This document shows positions 43,231 through 52,611 of a stretch of 64,000 nt of DNA, in pieces (positions within the stretch are counted from its first letter, which is position 1; the number at the start of each line of letters is the position of its first letter). Position numbers and translations under genes: made by a program. The notes under the pieces are model-generated. The model searched no databases, was not told the DNA's origin, and was given only the letters and a program-made list of their open reading frames with translations. The stretch comes from Cryobacterium sp. (GTDB taxonomy: Bacteria > Actinomycetota > Actinomycetes > Actinomycetales > Microbacteriaceae), in contig NZ_JAODBG010000093.1 of assembly GCF_025463825.1 (NCBI RefSeq), positions 1 through 64,000 on the forward strand. Reading direction: 5' to 3'.

Positions 43231-43923
43231 CTAGTCCCGGGTGCCGAACCACGTCGTGACCCCTGGTGAGTACAGCACCGAGTCGGGTGCCAGCAGGGTG
43301 TCCTCAAGGGTCACCAGCTCCGCGGAATACAGCCGCCACGGCTCGTGATGGTTGCGCAGACGGATGGTGCGGCCGCGCACCCCGGTGAACAGGGCCCAGC
43401 GGGCCGTGAGGACATCGGCCAGCGGATCGTCGACGACGGCGCGATTGGTGGGGCGAACGGCGATCCGGCTGCGCGCCCGGGGAGCGAAGTGGCGGGTGGA
43501 GGAGTACCGGTACTCCCCCGCCGCGACCTCCACTCGCGTGCGCGACCACATGTACGGGATCGCGAAGAGCGCACGGGCAGCGAGTACCGACGCCAGCCGG
43601 GAGGCCTCGAGCGACACGAACACCACACCCCGCCGGCCCCGGGAGTCAACCGCGTAAAGCCGCACATTCACCTCGACGAAGGAGCCGAAGTACGGGATCG
43701 GAGCACTGCCGAACACCGTGGCCCGATCGAGCACGAACGGGATCAGCCCCACCCAGCTCGAGCCGTCGAAGACGTCGGGCCGGAGGCCGGCCGGAAGCAA
43801 CGACACCACCTGATCGGCGTCGACCCGCCAGTGCAGGAAGGCGAGATCCGACCAGCGCTGGCTGGCCGTCGCCCGGCCGACCAGCGGCGGAGCGACAGCC
43901 GAGATCGGCCAGGCCTCTGACAT
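43231..43923 (-). CDS. DUF2071 (YqjF-like) family protein
   Basis: 230 aa. The family pattern is clear: QRWSDLAFLHWRVDADQVVS and LLPAGLRPDVFDGSSWVGLI, then PYFGSFVEVNVRLYAVDSRG and GVVFVSLEASRLASVLAARA. DUF2071 resembles acetoacetate decarboxylase-like folds but has no proven role. It ends convergent with the methyltransferase gene and starts five bases after the flotillin stop, so it is probably co-transcribed with flotillin. Confidence 0.88.
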   Translation of the reverse strand: MSEAWPISAVAPPLVGRATASQRWSDLAFLHWRVDADQVVSLLPAGLRPDVFDGSSWVGLIPFVLDRATVFGSAPIPYFGSFVEVNVRLYAVDSRGRRGVVFVSLEASRLASVLAARALFAIPYMWSRTRVEVAAGEYRYSSTRHFAPRARSRIAVRPTNRAVVDDPLADVLTARWALFTGVRGRTIRLRNHHEPWRLYSAELVTLEDTLLAPDSVLYSPGVTTWFGTRD

Positions 43924-43928
43924 GGGGG

Positions 43929-45362
43929 TCAGACGGCGTCGTCCACTGCGACCGGGGTGCCGACCGAGGTGTAGACGGGCACATAGCCGTCGGCAGCGTG
44001 CGCCGTGGCCAACGCGGTACCGGCGGCGGTTCCACCGATCAGGCCACCGAGCAGGTCCTTGATGCCCACACCCATGGTCGAAGTGAGCACGGCGTCGACC
44101 TCGGAGAATCCCGAGGCGACGTTCTTGCTCAGCTGGCTGGCACCATCGGTCGAGATCACGGTGAGCTGGTCGATGTTGCTCATCGGCGCCGCGAGCTCGT
44201 GCGCGATCTTGGGGAGCATCTCAACCAGCCGCAACTGGATGAGCGCCTCGGACTGCTCGGCGACGGCCTGGGCGCTGAGGCGGGTGGCCTCGGCCTCGGC
44301 CGAACCGCGGGCGAGGATGGCGTCGGCGTTGGCCTGGCCCTCCGCGCGGATGGCTTCCGCTGACGCGACGCGGCTGTCCCTGTCGGCGTTGGCGGCGGCC
44401 ACGCGGGCCTCAGCGGCGGCGGCGGCGGAGATGCGCACGCGGTACGCATCGGCATCCGCGACGGCGTTGACCTCGGAGTCCAGCTCGGCCTTGCGCAGGC
44501 TGGCGCGGCGCTTGGCGGTCAGTTCCTGCTCCTGCACGATGTTCTGCTGGGCCTTGGCCTCGGCAAGCGGCTTGGCGGCTGCGGCCTCGGCCGACGCCTT
44601 GTCGGTGTCCAGTTGCAGCGCGGCCTTGCGCAGGGCGAGCGTGTTCTGGGCCTCGGCAACGGCCTGCTCGGCGATGATGGACGCTTCCTGCGCCTCTCGG
44701 TTGGCCTGGTGCTCTGCGACCTCGGCCTGACGGCGGACCTTGGCCTGCTCGGCGCGACCGAGGTCGCGGATGTAGTCGTTGGCGTCGGTGATGCCCTTGA
44801 TCTCGAAGGAGTCGACGTCGACGCCCTGGTTCGCGAGGGACTCCCGTGCGGTGGCCAACACGGACGTGCCGAGCTCATCGCGCTTCTGGATGATGGTCAT
44901 GACGTCGGTGGCGCCGATGGACGACCGCAGTGAACCGCTGAGCACTTCCTGCGCGAAGTTGTCGATGTTCTTGTCCTGGCCGGTGAAGCGCTGGGCGGCC
45001 GCCCGGATCGCGGTGGGGTCGTCGCCGACCTTGACGATGGCGACGGCCTCGACGGTGAGGGTGATGCCGTTGCGGTCCTGCGCGACCGCCGTGATCTCGA
45101 TGGCCCGGCTGCGCAGGCTGATCTTGAACGCCTTCTGGAAGAACGGTGTGATGAATACACCCTGGCCGTGCACGACCCGCTGGCCGGACTCCTCGAGGGT
45201 GGCCCCGTCGACGATGGTCTTCTTCGACTTCTTACCGGTGATGACGAGTGCCTCGTCGGGCCCGGCGTTCTTGTAGACGGAACGAGCGTAGACGAGGACG
45301 ATCACCCCCACCACGACGATGAGGAAGCCGATACCGAGAATCGGACTGAGGAATTCAAACAT
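43929..45362 (-). CDS. Flotillin-like SPFH/Band 7 protein
   Basis: 477 aa. One N-terminal membrane helix (ILGIGFLIVVVGVIVLVYAR), then an SPFH domain (about 30-190: GQRVVHGQGVFITPFFQKAF, IEITAVAQDRNGITLTVEAV), then a long Ala/Glu-rich coiled coil with many AEA repeats (about 210-400), and a hydrophobic/glycine-rich C-terminus (GIKDLLGGLIGGTAAGTA). Flotillins scaffold membrane microdomains and affect membrane fluidity and secretion. ATG at 45362 is chosen; the upstream extension is not conserved. No NfeD-like partner is adjacent. Confidence 0.93.
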   Translation of the reverse strand: MFEFLSPILGIGFLIVVVGVIVLVYARSVYKNAGPDEALVITGKKSKKTIVDGATLEESGQRVVHGQGVFITPFFQKAFKISLRSRAIEITAVAQDRNGITLTVEAVAIVKVGDDPTAIRAAAQRFTGQDKNIDNFAQEVLSGSLRSSIGATDVMTIIQKRDELGTSVLATARESLANQGVDVDSFEIKGITDANDYIRDLGRAEQAKVRRQAEVAEHQANREAQEASIIAEQAVAEAQNTLALRKAALQLDTDKASAEAAAAKPLAEAKAQQNIVQEQELTAKRRASLRKAELDSEVNAVADADAYRVRISAAAAAEARVAAANADRDSRVASAEAIRAEGQANADAILARGSAEAEATRLSAQAVAEQSEALIQLRLVEMLPKIAHELAAPMSNIDQLTVISTDGASQLSKNVASGFSEVDAVLTSTMGVGIKDLLGGLIGGTAAGTALATAHAADGYVPVYTSVGTPVAVDDAV

Positions 45363-45484
45363 GTGTTCCTTCCGGTCCGCGCCTGGCGAACATGACGTCG
45401 CGCAGCCAGAAGCGCCCCGCTCCCTCCCAGTAGGCTGGCGGTCCAACACCCCGCCGTGGGGCGTCCTGAAAGTCGATTGTCGGC

Positions 45485-45742
45485 TCAGGCCAGCAATTTC
45501 CCCTTCGCTGCCGTGAACTCCGAGGCGCTCAGCACCCCGGCGCTGTGCAGCTGTGCCAGCTGCGCGTAGTCGTAATGCTGTTGGGCCTGGGCTTCGGCAT
45601 CCGCCTGGGCCTGCGCGTCCTGAGCGCGGGCCTGCTGGCGCCGTTGCATGTTGCCGCTGACGGCGGTGGCGGTGCCGGCGACAACCGCCGTGCGGGCAGC
45701 CATCCCGATGAGCCCTGGGCGCCCCATTCGACGTGGTGACAT
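45485..45742 (-). CDS. SHOCT domain small protein
   Basis: 85 aa. The N-terminus (GRPGLIGMAARTAVVAGTAT) is mildly hydrophobic and probably membrane-associated. An Ala/Gln-rich helix leads to a C-terminal SHOCT motif (YAQLAQLHSAGVLSASEFTA, then KGKLLA). SHOCT segments are often oligomerisation or membrane-targeting tails. ATG at 45742. It lies ten bases downstream of the DUF6325 gene, and such pairs recur in actinobacteria; function unknown. Confidence 0.85.
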   Translation of the reverse strand: MSPRRMGRPGLIGMAARTAVVAGTATAVSGNMQRRQQARAQDAQAQADAEAQAQQHYDYAQLAQLHSAGVLSASEFTAAKGKLLA

Positions 45743-45752
45743 GATTGGATCC

Positions 45753-46217
45753 TTACTGTTCGGCGGTGCTGTGCGCGCTGGATACGAGGAGTCGCCAGCG
45801 CGCTGCTTCGAGCACCGCGTTGACGACCGGAGCGGGGATCCGTTCCTGATGGAGGACGGCCCCGCCGGACGCCGCAAGGACAGACGCGAAGTGCCGCGCC
45901 CAGGCGAGCTCCACGACGAGGACCGCCGCCGACGCGCCCGGAGGGAGCTCCGACGCGAGCTCTTCGACGTCGTCCAGGCCGGCCAGGCCGAGTTCGCCCA
46001 ACTCGATGTCGGGTAATTGGGACCTGTCGGGCAGATCGTCGATCTCGACGATCCGCGGGTCACCGTCCGCGCTGAGCGACACGAAGATCAGGTCGAGCAA
46101 GGTGATGGTCTTCTCCTCGATCAGGTTCTGCAGCGCCGCTCCGATGGCGGGCCCCGGCTTGTCTCCTTCGAACGAGATCAGGAGTATCTCCACGGGTCCA
46201 TACTCGAATTCCGGCAT
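45753..46217 (-). CDS. DUF6325 family protein
   Basis: 154 aa soluble protein starting PEFEYGPVEILLISFEGDKP. Other typical parts: ALQNLIEEKTITLLDLIFVS, and a C-terminal ARWRLLVSSA. The acidic middle (IELGELGLAGLDDVEELASE) is characteristic. DUF6325 proteins of actinobacteria are usually next to SHOCT proteins and have no known activity. ATG at 46217 is preferred over an Arg/Pro-rich upstream extension. Confidence 0.85.
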   Translation of the reverse strand: MPEFEYGPVEILLISFEGDKPGPAIGAALQNLIEEKTITLLDLIFVSLSADGDPRIVEIDDLPDRSQLPDIELGELGLAGLDDVEELASELPPGASAAVLVVELAWARHFASVLAASGGAVLHQERIPAPVVNAVLEAARWRLLVSSAHSTAEQ

Positions 46218-46339
46218 CGTTCGTCCTCTCGTCGGTCGTGCGGGCGGATGGGCGCTCGGTTCTGCCACCCGGTTGGGCTCAGTGTCACCGCGCGCGATGG
46301 TGGCCGGGTCACCCGGAACGGGTGAATGTGCGGGTCCTC

Positions 46340-49053
46340 TCACAGCAACCCGTGGTCGTGGGCGATGGCGACGGCGTCCGCCCGGTTCGCCGCTTCGAGC
46401 TTCTGGTAGATGTTCCGCAGGTGGGTTTTCACGGTATTCGGACTGACATTGCGCTTGCGCGCGATATTCGCGACCGACTGGTGGAACGGCAACTCCCGCA
46501 GCACCTCCCGTTCCCGTGGGGTGAGTGTCGGAGGGCTCTGCAGGTGCTCCAGGCTGCGCGGATGCTCGTCCGGGCGCGTTCCGTCGGCCGCGGTCAGCAC
46601 GTGTCACGCGCACTCGTCGAGATCACCGAGCCGGCCCAGCCGCCCGCGGAGGAGGGCGAGTCCTTCACCCCCGCGGGCGAGGAAGGCGCGCTCACAGCCG
46701 ATCCTGCTGGCGAGCCGGAGGCCCTTCAGTAGCCGGAGGTCCGATTCGACGTGCCGACCGGTCAGTTCGGCCACGTGGGCCAGGGCGATCCAGGCGCTGA
46801 CGATGGTGGCCCCGCGCCATGCGGTTCGCTCCTCGAGGGCGGCCGACCGCAGCCGCTCCTCTGCCGGGTGGCCGGCGCGGGTGGGCGGAGTCAGGAGGAA
46901 CCGGATCAGCAGCACCTCGAGGCAGTCCTCCCCCAGCGCTCGCTCGATCAACCGGACGATGGACTGGGTCTCGGTCTTACCGTCCAGTGCTTCGCTGACC
47001 TCGATCAGGGGTATGCAGCACAGGCTCAGGGCCCGCGGATGCTCCGCACCGAGTTCACGCATCAGCAGCAGCAACCGGTCGAGAGCCTGGCGAGAATGCG
47101 ACGCGTTGTCCAGCTGGCTGAGCAGGAGGAGGACCTCGGCGGGAACGGTGACGCCGACATCCGCCATCAGGGCGTCCGGTGAAGCCAACTCCATCAGGGT
47201 GTCAACGTCCAGGACCTCGCAGTGGTCATAGCGGTGGATCATGGCGTAGAGGAGCGCCCGGCCCGCACCGGGCGCGATCGGCCAGGCAGCGATTCCGGCG
47301 GTGAGCCCGGCGGTGAGCAGTTCGGTGGGCCGGGGCGGGCCGGTGAGGGCCACAGCCATCTGGCCCTCCAGCATGGCGACGTGCAGCCAGTTGCCCGCGT
47401 GCCCGGCCGCCGTCGCCGCCAGGTCGCTGGCCTGCAGGAACAGCCAGGGCAGCCCGGAGCTTCTGGCCGCTTCGGACACCTGCCGGAGGATGTCCTCGGC
47501 CGCGGCTGACTGGCCGAGCCGGTCGAGGCAGCGGCCTTCCGCCAGGGCCGCCAGCAGATCGACGAACGGGTCCTGCCGCGCGGTCGCTACGAGTGCACTG
47601 ACTTGCAGAGCCGCATACCGGTGCGCGACGTCTGCCTGTTCGGTCGCGTAGAGGGCCTGCAGAATCTCCACCATGAACGCCCAGGCGTCGGCGGCCGCCG
47701 CGTTCGGGGTACGGTCGGCGTGTACCCGCACGGCCTCGGCGGCGGCCCCGAGGAGATGGTGCGGTCCTCGCCGGGCCGGGTCCGAGAGGGGCTCGAGCAA
47801 CACGCGGAGGCACACGGTGGCCGGGGAGTCCGACCGGCCGCGCAGCAGCCCCAGGGCCCGGCGCACCAGGTCAGGCTCTCCGGTCAGAATGAGCCCGAGG
47901 CCGAATCGTTCGAGCAGTTCGAGGGAGTGGATGGGATCGTGGGCCAGCAGCGACTGTTCGAGGGCCGCCGCGCCCAGCGCGCGGTCGGAGTACCAGCGGC
48001 TCGCGACGAGGTGCCGGGCCGTCGCTGCGCCTGCGTCCCGCCGGCGACCCTCGGCCTGGAGGTAGGCGAGCAGGATCGGATGGTACCGGTACCCCGAACC
48101 GCCATGGGCGCCGCGCTCCCGTCCGATGAGCGTGTTTCGGCGGGCGAGCCGCTCGAGGACGTCCCCGGCATCGGAGCGGTCCGACACCGCCACAACCAGC
48201 TCGAGCGCCACCACCTCGCTCAGGGCCGACCGCATCAGGACATCCCGATTTCCGTCATCCAGACCGGTGACCACTTCTGTCGCCAGGTAGTCGGCTACGG
48301 CGGGAGTGTCCCCGTCGAAAAGACTCAGGTCGAGCGTCTGCCCGTCGGCGTGACGCCAGGTCAGGGCCAGCGCGAGGCCCGTCGCCCAGCCACCGGTGTG
48401 CCGCCAGAGAGCGGTCGCATCGTCTGCGGAGAGGTCCACGTGGTGGAGTGCCGCAAGCTGCAAGGTCTCAGCCAGGGTGCAGGCCAGCGAGGTGTCCGAG
48501 CATTCGATGAGCACCCCGGCCGCTTCCAGCGGTGCGGTGCCGGCGGCGGGACGGTGGCGGCTGGACGGTGGCGCCTGGAGACGATCAGGCGCACTCCGGT
48601 GGGTATTCCGCTCAGATCGTCCAGGAGCCCGCTGAGGTCCTTGGCACCGGTCTGCCGCGACGTCTGGGCGCGATGCAGGTCGTCGACGAACAGGTACCGA
48701 GGCCCGGCACCGACCAGGTCAGTACCGCCGCCCTGCTCGGTGAGCCGGTCCCGAACCTCGTCCGCGACGCCCGGGTCGTTCAGGTCTGCCCCGGAGATCC
48801 ACTCGACAACGCGGTCGGCTGCCAGCAGCCGCCGCGCCCGTCCCGCCATCAGCGTGGTCTTGCCCGAGCCGGCCGCATCCCAGAGGACGAGGACGCGCGC
48901 GTCGGGTTTCTGCAGGCGCTCGAGCGGGGAATCCAGCCGCTGGCGGTGCAGGTACCACGTGGGCTCCACGGTGAGGCCGGGCGACAGGACGAAGGTGTGC
49001 GGCGGGGCCGGTTCGAGGTCGCCTGGCCCGGCGAAGTGGACTGAAGAGGTCAT
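46340..49053 (-). pseudogene. Large LuxR/MalT-like ATPase regulator, broken by a frameshift and a TGA
   Basis: The intact protein would be about 900 aa, a signal-transduction ATPase with an HTH output. The N-terminal part (MTSSVHFAGPGDLEPAPPHT, P-loop in VLWDAAGSGKTTLMAG, Walker B in RYLFVDDLHRAQ) is in one frame down to about 48545. Then the frame changes, and PLEAAGVLIECSDTSLACTL continues in the next frame through a TPR-like region to a TGA at 46604-46606. The same frame resumes as HVLTAADG and ends in the LuxR HTH (LTPREREVLRELPFHQSVAN, VSPNTVKTHLRNIYQKLEAA). A GTG at 46600 could permit reinitiation of the HTH piece alone (86 aa). It lies upstream of the DUF6325-SHOCT pair, on the same strand, and may have regulated it. 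Confidence 0.82.
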
Positions 49054-49344
49054 GCGGAAGGTCCTCGATCTGCCTCCCTCCAGCGGCGCCGCGTGGGGAG
49101 CCGGGACGCTTTTTCGACGGCTGCGTGAGGGGCTGTATGAGGTTCTGGGCGAGAATCAGGGTCTGTGGCACTCAGGCTGAGGTTCTGGTTGACTCCGTCA
49201 AGGCCCCGGCATTCCGGAACCTTGACGGAGCTTCTCGCGGCGTTCGGGTCACCGCCAGTGGAGTGATCCTGCCGCAGGGGCAGCCGGCGGTCAAGGGGTT
49301 GCGCTCGTTGCGCGCATCCCCGAGCCACGGGCGCATCAGGATCG

Positions 49345-49920
49345 TCAGCGCCAGCCGTACCGACGGCGCAGCGCGATTTCGACGGTGCGATAGCGGGCGG
49401 CGTCGACGAAGGTGCCTTCCCGGCGCACTCCCCCCGGCCGCAGCCGGAAGATCCGGTCGATGGCCGCCCAGCTCGGGCGCCGGTCGCGGTCCCAGGCCCC
49501 GATTCCCAGTGGAACGTGATCGGCGTCCCCGGAATGGTCGGTGCTGGTCAGCTGCACCGCGAGGACGGCCCCGCGGGCGAGTGTCGCGACTACCAGCACC
49601 GGCCGGTCCTTGCCACGCCCATCGCGTTCTTCGAAGGGCACCCAGGTCCAGACCACCTCGCCGGGATCGAGCGCGCCGTCGTTCTGGGGAGCGTAGCCCC
49701 AGCCGGGGCGGCGAACGGCCGCAGGTTCGAGCTGCACCGTGGCATCGGGCCCGGACTGGCCGGTGCCCGGTTCGATCGTGGCCCGCCGGGTGCCCTTCGG
49801 GACCGGCATCGTCGTCGCCTGCCGCGCGGGCGCTCGTGGTGGGGCATACGGGCGAGCAGACGGCCGGCTGCCGAAGAGGGCAGAACTGAGAGCGGTGAGG
49901 AAGCGCCGGGTGCGTGACAC
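49345..49920 (-). CDS. PemK/MazF-like protein with long N-terminal extension
   Basis: 191 aa. The C-terminal about 115 residues look like the PemK/MazF SH3-like barrel (GALDPGEVVWTWVPFEERDG, RGKDRPVLVVATLARGAVLA, AWDRDRRPSWAAIDRIFRLR). The first about 75 residues are basic, Pro/Ala-rich and probably disordered. No antitoxin-sized gene is adjacent: amt lies upstream and the broken LuxR gene downstream. This lone form recurs in Microbacteriaceae and may not be a toxin. The GTG start at 49920 is tentative; a later start is possible. Confidence 0.75.
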   Translation of the reverse strand: MSRTRRFLTALSSALFGSRPSARPYAPPRAPARQATTMPVPKGTRRATIEPGTGQSGPDATVQLEPAAVRRPGWGYAPQNDGALDPGEVVWTWVPFEERDGRGKDRPVLVVATLARGAVLAVQLTSTDHSGDADHVPLGIGAWDRDRRPSWAAIDRIFRLRPGGVRREGTFVDAARYRTVEIALRRRYGWR

Positions 49921-49978
49921 ACCCGAACACTACCTCACCGCCCTGATTGCCGCGAAGCCGCGAGCGGGGTTGTGCTAC

Positions 49979-51199
49979 CTAGACATTGGCGAGGGCGTAG
50001 CCCTCTTCGCCGTGCAGCGAGGTGTCGATGCCGGCGACTTCGTCTTCGTTCTTGACGCGGAAGCCGATGGTCTTCTCGATGGCTAGGCCCAGGATGTAGG
50101 CGATGACGAACGAGTAGATCAGCACGGCGAAGGCAGCGATGGCCTGTACGGCCAACTGGCCGAGGTCGCCACCGACGAAGAGGCCGGTGTCGATCGCGAA
50201 GAACCCCAGGTACAGGGTGCCGATGATGCCGCCGACGAGGTGGATGCCGACGACGTCGAGCGAGTCGTCGAAGCCGAACTTGAATTTCATCTCGATGGCC
50301 ATGGCGCAGACGGCACCGGCGAGGACACCGAGCAGCAGGGCCCAGCCCGGTTCGAGGTTGGCGCATGCCGGGGTGATGGCGACGAGGCCGGCGACGGCGC
50401 CGGAGGCGGCGCCGACCGAGGTGGCCTTGCCGTCCTTGACCTTCTCCACGACCATCCAGCCGAGGATGGCGGCCGCGGTCGCACCGAGGGTGTTGACCAC
50501 GATCAGGCCGACGTTCTCGAGGCCGTTCAGCCATTCGGCACCGGCGTTGAAGCCGAACCAGCCGAACCACAGGATGGCCGCGCCGAGCAGGACCAGCGGC
50601 ACGTTGTGCGGCTTGGTGATGCCCTTCTGGAAACCGATGCGCTTGCCGAGGACCAGTGCGAGGGCGAGCGCGGCAGCACCGGCGTTGATGTGCACCGCGG
50701 TACCACCGGCGTAGTCGATGACGCCGGAGAGGCCGAGGGTCGTGCCGAGTTCCATGATCCAGCCACCGCCCCAGACCCAGGCTGCGACCGGGAAGTAGAC
50801 CAGGGTGGCCCAGATGCCGGCGAAGATCATCCAGGAACCGAACTTGGCACGGTCGGCGACGGCGCCGGAGATCAGCGCGATGGTGATGATCGCGAAGGTC
50901 GCGCCGTAGGTGGCGCCGAGAAGGTCGAGGTTGGCGCTCTCCCCCGTGGCCAGGGCGCCCAGCCCGAAGTCGGAGAAGGGGTTACCCGCGAACTGCAGGG
51001 GCCCGTCGACCGCGCTCATGTTGAATCCGTACAGGATCCACAGCACACTGATCAGGCCCAGGGCTCCGAAGCTCATCATCATCATGCTGACGACGCTCTT
51101 GGCCTTGACCAGTCCGCCGTAGAAGAACGCGACCCCAGGGGTCATGAACAGCACCAGTGCGGTGGCCGTCAACCCCCATGCAATGCTTCCCGTGTCCAT
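49979..51199 (-). CDS. amt: Ammonium transporter (Amt/MEP/Rh family)
   Basis: 406 aa, eleven predicted membrane helices. GFNMSAVDGPLQFAGNPFSD, the first pore His region AVHINAGAAALALALVLGKR and the second in VVGIHLVGGIIGTLYLGFFA are intact, as is FGWFGFNAGAEWLNG. It conducts ammonium under nitrogen limitation. No glnK (P-II) gene follows, unlike in many actinobacteria. A four-pentamer GlnR-type site (51311-51348) lies upstream, which predicts induction by nitrogen starvation. Confidence 0.96.
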   Translation of the reverse strand: MDTGSIAWGLTATALVLFMTPGVAFFYGGLVKAKSVVSMMMMSFGALGLISVLWILYGFNMSAVDGPLQFAGNPFSDFGLGALATGESANLDLLGATYGATFAIITIALISGAVADRAKFGSWMIFAGIWATLVYFPVAAWVWGGGWIMELGTTLGLSGVIDYAGGTAVHINAGAAALALALVLGKRIGFQKGITKPHNVPLVLLGAAILWFGWFGFNAGAEWLNGLENVGLIVVNTLGATAAAILGWMVVEKVKDGKATSVGAASGAVAGLVAITPACANLEPGWALLLGVLAGAVCAMAIEMKFKFGFDDSLDVVGIHLVGGIIGTLYLGFFAIDTGLFVGGDLGQLAVQAIAAFAVLIYSFVIAYILGLAIEKTIGFRVKNEDEVAGIDTSLHGEEGYALANV

Positions 51200-51310
51200 A
51201 GTCTGTCCTCACACCTCTCGATTTTGCTGGGTGTACCTCGAGGGCTCGCACTGTGAACGTGCATGGTGCCGTGTCGGTCCCGGGTACGCCACCCAGTCTC
51301 CGACCAGGAC

Positions 51311-51348
51311 GTTTCACGGGCCGTTCTGGCGTGTTTCGGGAATGTTAC
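51311..51348 (-). promoter_or_regulatory. GlnR-type operator upstream of amt
   Basis: On the minus strand the pentamers GTAAC, GAAAC, GAACG and GAAAC occur with exact 6-nt spacers (an 11-bp period). The known actinobacterial GlnR consensus is gTnAC-n6-GaAAC repeated twice. Three of four pentamers fit exactly and the third is degenerate. The site ends 112 nt before the amt start, and amt is a classic GlnR target in Streptomyces and mycobacteria. Confidence 0.78.
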
Positions 51349-51390
51349 GCAGTCGGCGCGAACGTTAATAGCGTGTTTCGCCGGAGGCCC

Positions 51391-52446
51391 TCACTCCGCG
51401 TGCGGCGGCAGTTCCCCAGTACTCAGCGCCACCATCCGCGACTGGGACCGCTGGTACTTCTTCCGGTAGCCGCCGCCCATCATCTCGGCGTCGAACACGT
51501 CGTGCAGGGGCATGCCGCTGGCGATGATGGGGATTTCGGCGTCGTAGACGCGGTCGATGAACGCCACGAGGCGAAGCGCATCCGTCTGGTCCGTGAGCAG
51601 GTACACATTGCGGAGGGCGATGACGTCGATTCCGGCGATCATCTTGATGTATTTCGACGGATGCACTGTGCTGAGGTGCCGCATCAGCGCGCCGAAGTCG
51701 TCGACACTGACCCGTGAGCCGCGGCCGGCCAGGGCATCCGTCATCGCGGCGAACTCTTCGGGCCCAACGGTTGCGGCCTGGCCGGAGGCGTCCCGCCGAC
51801 GGTAATCGAGGCCGTCGATGCGCACGGTCTCGAAGTTCGACGACATGGCGGAGATCTCGCGCAGGAAGTCGGCCGCCGCGAAGCGCCCCTCGCCCAGCGA
51901 GTTGGGCGGGGTATTGGACGTCGCGGCGACCCGGGTTCCCGAGGCGATCAGTTCGGCGAGCAGCCGCGTCATGAGCATGGTGTCGCCCGGGTCGTCCAGT
52001 TCGAACTCGTCGATGCAGATGAGCTTCGCGCCGGTGAGCTCCTTCACCGTCTCGGCATAGCCGAGCGCGCCGACCAGGGCCGTGTACTCGATGAAGGTCC
52101 CGAAGTACTTGGGCCCGGGGGCACCGTGCCAGAGTGCGGCCAGCAGGTGGGTCTTGCCCACGCCGAACCCGCCGTCGAGGTAGATGCCGGGTAGTTCGGG
52201 CTTGGCCCGGCGCGCACGGGAGAAGAAGCCGCCCGGACGGCCCCGCCAGGCCGCGAAGGCGTTCAGCCGTTCGACGGCGTCCAGCTGCGAGGGGTAGTCG
52301 AGATCGGGCCGGTAGGACTCGAACGACGCGTGCTCGAATTGCGGCGGCGGCACGAGTTCGGCCACGATCTCCGCGCCCGTGATCGACGGCGACCTGTCGA
52401 CGAGCCTGAGGGGAAGCTGGCGGGTCGGGGCGGCCTTCTCTGGCAT
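51391..52446 (-). CDS. zapE: ZapE/AFG1-like ATPase (cell division protein ZapE family)
   Basis: 351 aa. Walker A in YLDGGFGVGKTHLLAALWHG, Walker B in AKLICIDEFELDDPGDTMLM, sensor VAATSNTPPNSLGEGRFAAA and C-terminal YLLTDQTDALRLVAFIDRVY. In E. coli ZapE binds FtsZ and acts during constriction; the mitochondrial AFG1 branch assists protein quality control. The exact role in actinobacteria is unproven. ATG at 52446 is chosen. It is divergent from the sulfurtransferase gene. Confidence 0.9.
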   Translation of the reverse strand: MPEKAAPTRQLPLRLVDRSPSITGAEIVAELVPPPQFEHASFESYRPDLDYPSQLDAVERLNAFAAWRGRPGGFFSRARRAKPELPGIYLDGGFGVGKTHLLAALWHGAPGPKYFGTFIEYTALVGALGYAETVKELTGAKLICIDEFELDDPGDTMLMTRLLAELIASGTRVAATSNTPPNSLGEGRFAAADFLREISAMSSNFETVRIDGLDYRRRDASGQAATVGPEEFAAMTDALAGRGSRVSVDDFGALMRHLSTVHPSKYIKMIAGIDVIALRNVYLLTDQTDALRLVAFIDRVYDAEIPIIASGMPLHDVFDAEMMGGGYRKKYQRSQSRMVALSTGELPPHAE

Positions 52447-52611
52447 CCGGTTCCTGTCTGTGCACCCGGCATCCTCGCGGAATATCGGTAGGGGCTTCAT
52501 CCTTGTAGAGGGTGTCCACCAGCCTAATTGCACGAACACCGGGGCTGGACCCGTGCAACACCGCAGACCGATGCACGTCCGCGAGCGTGGGCCGGCCCAC
52601 CAGGAGGAACC

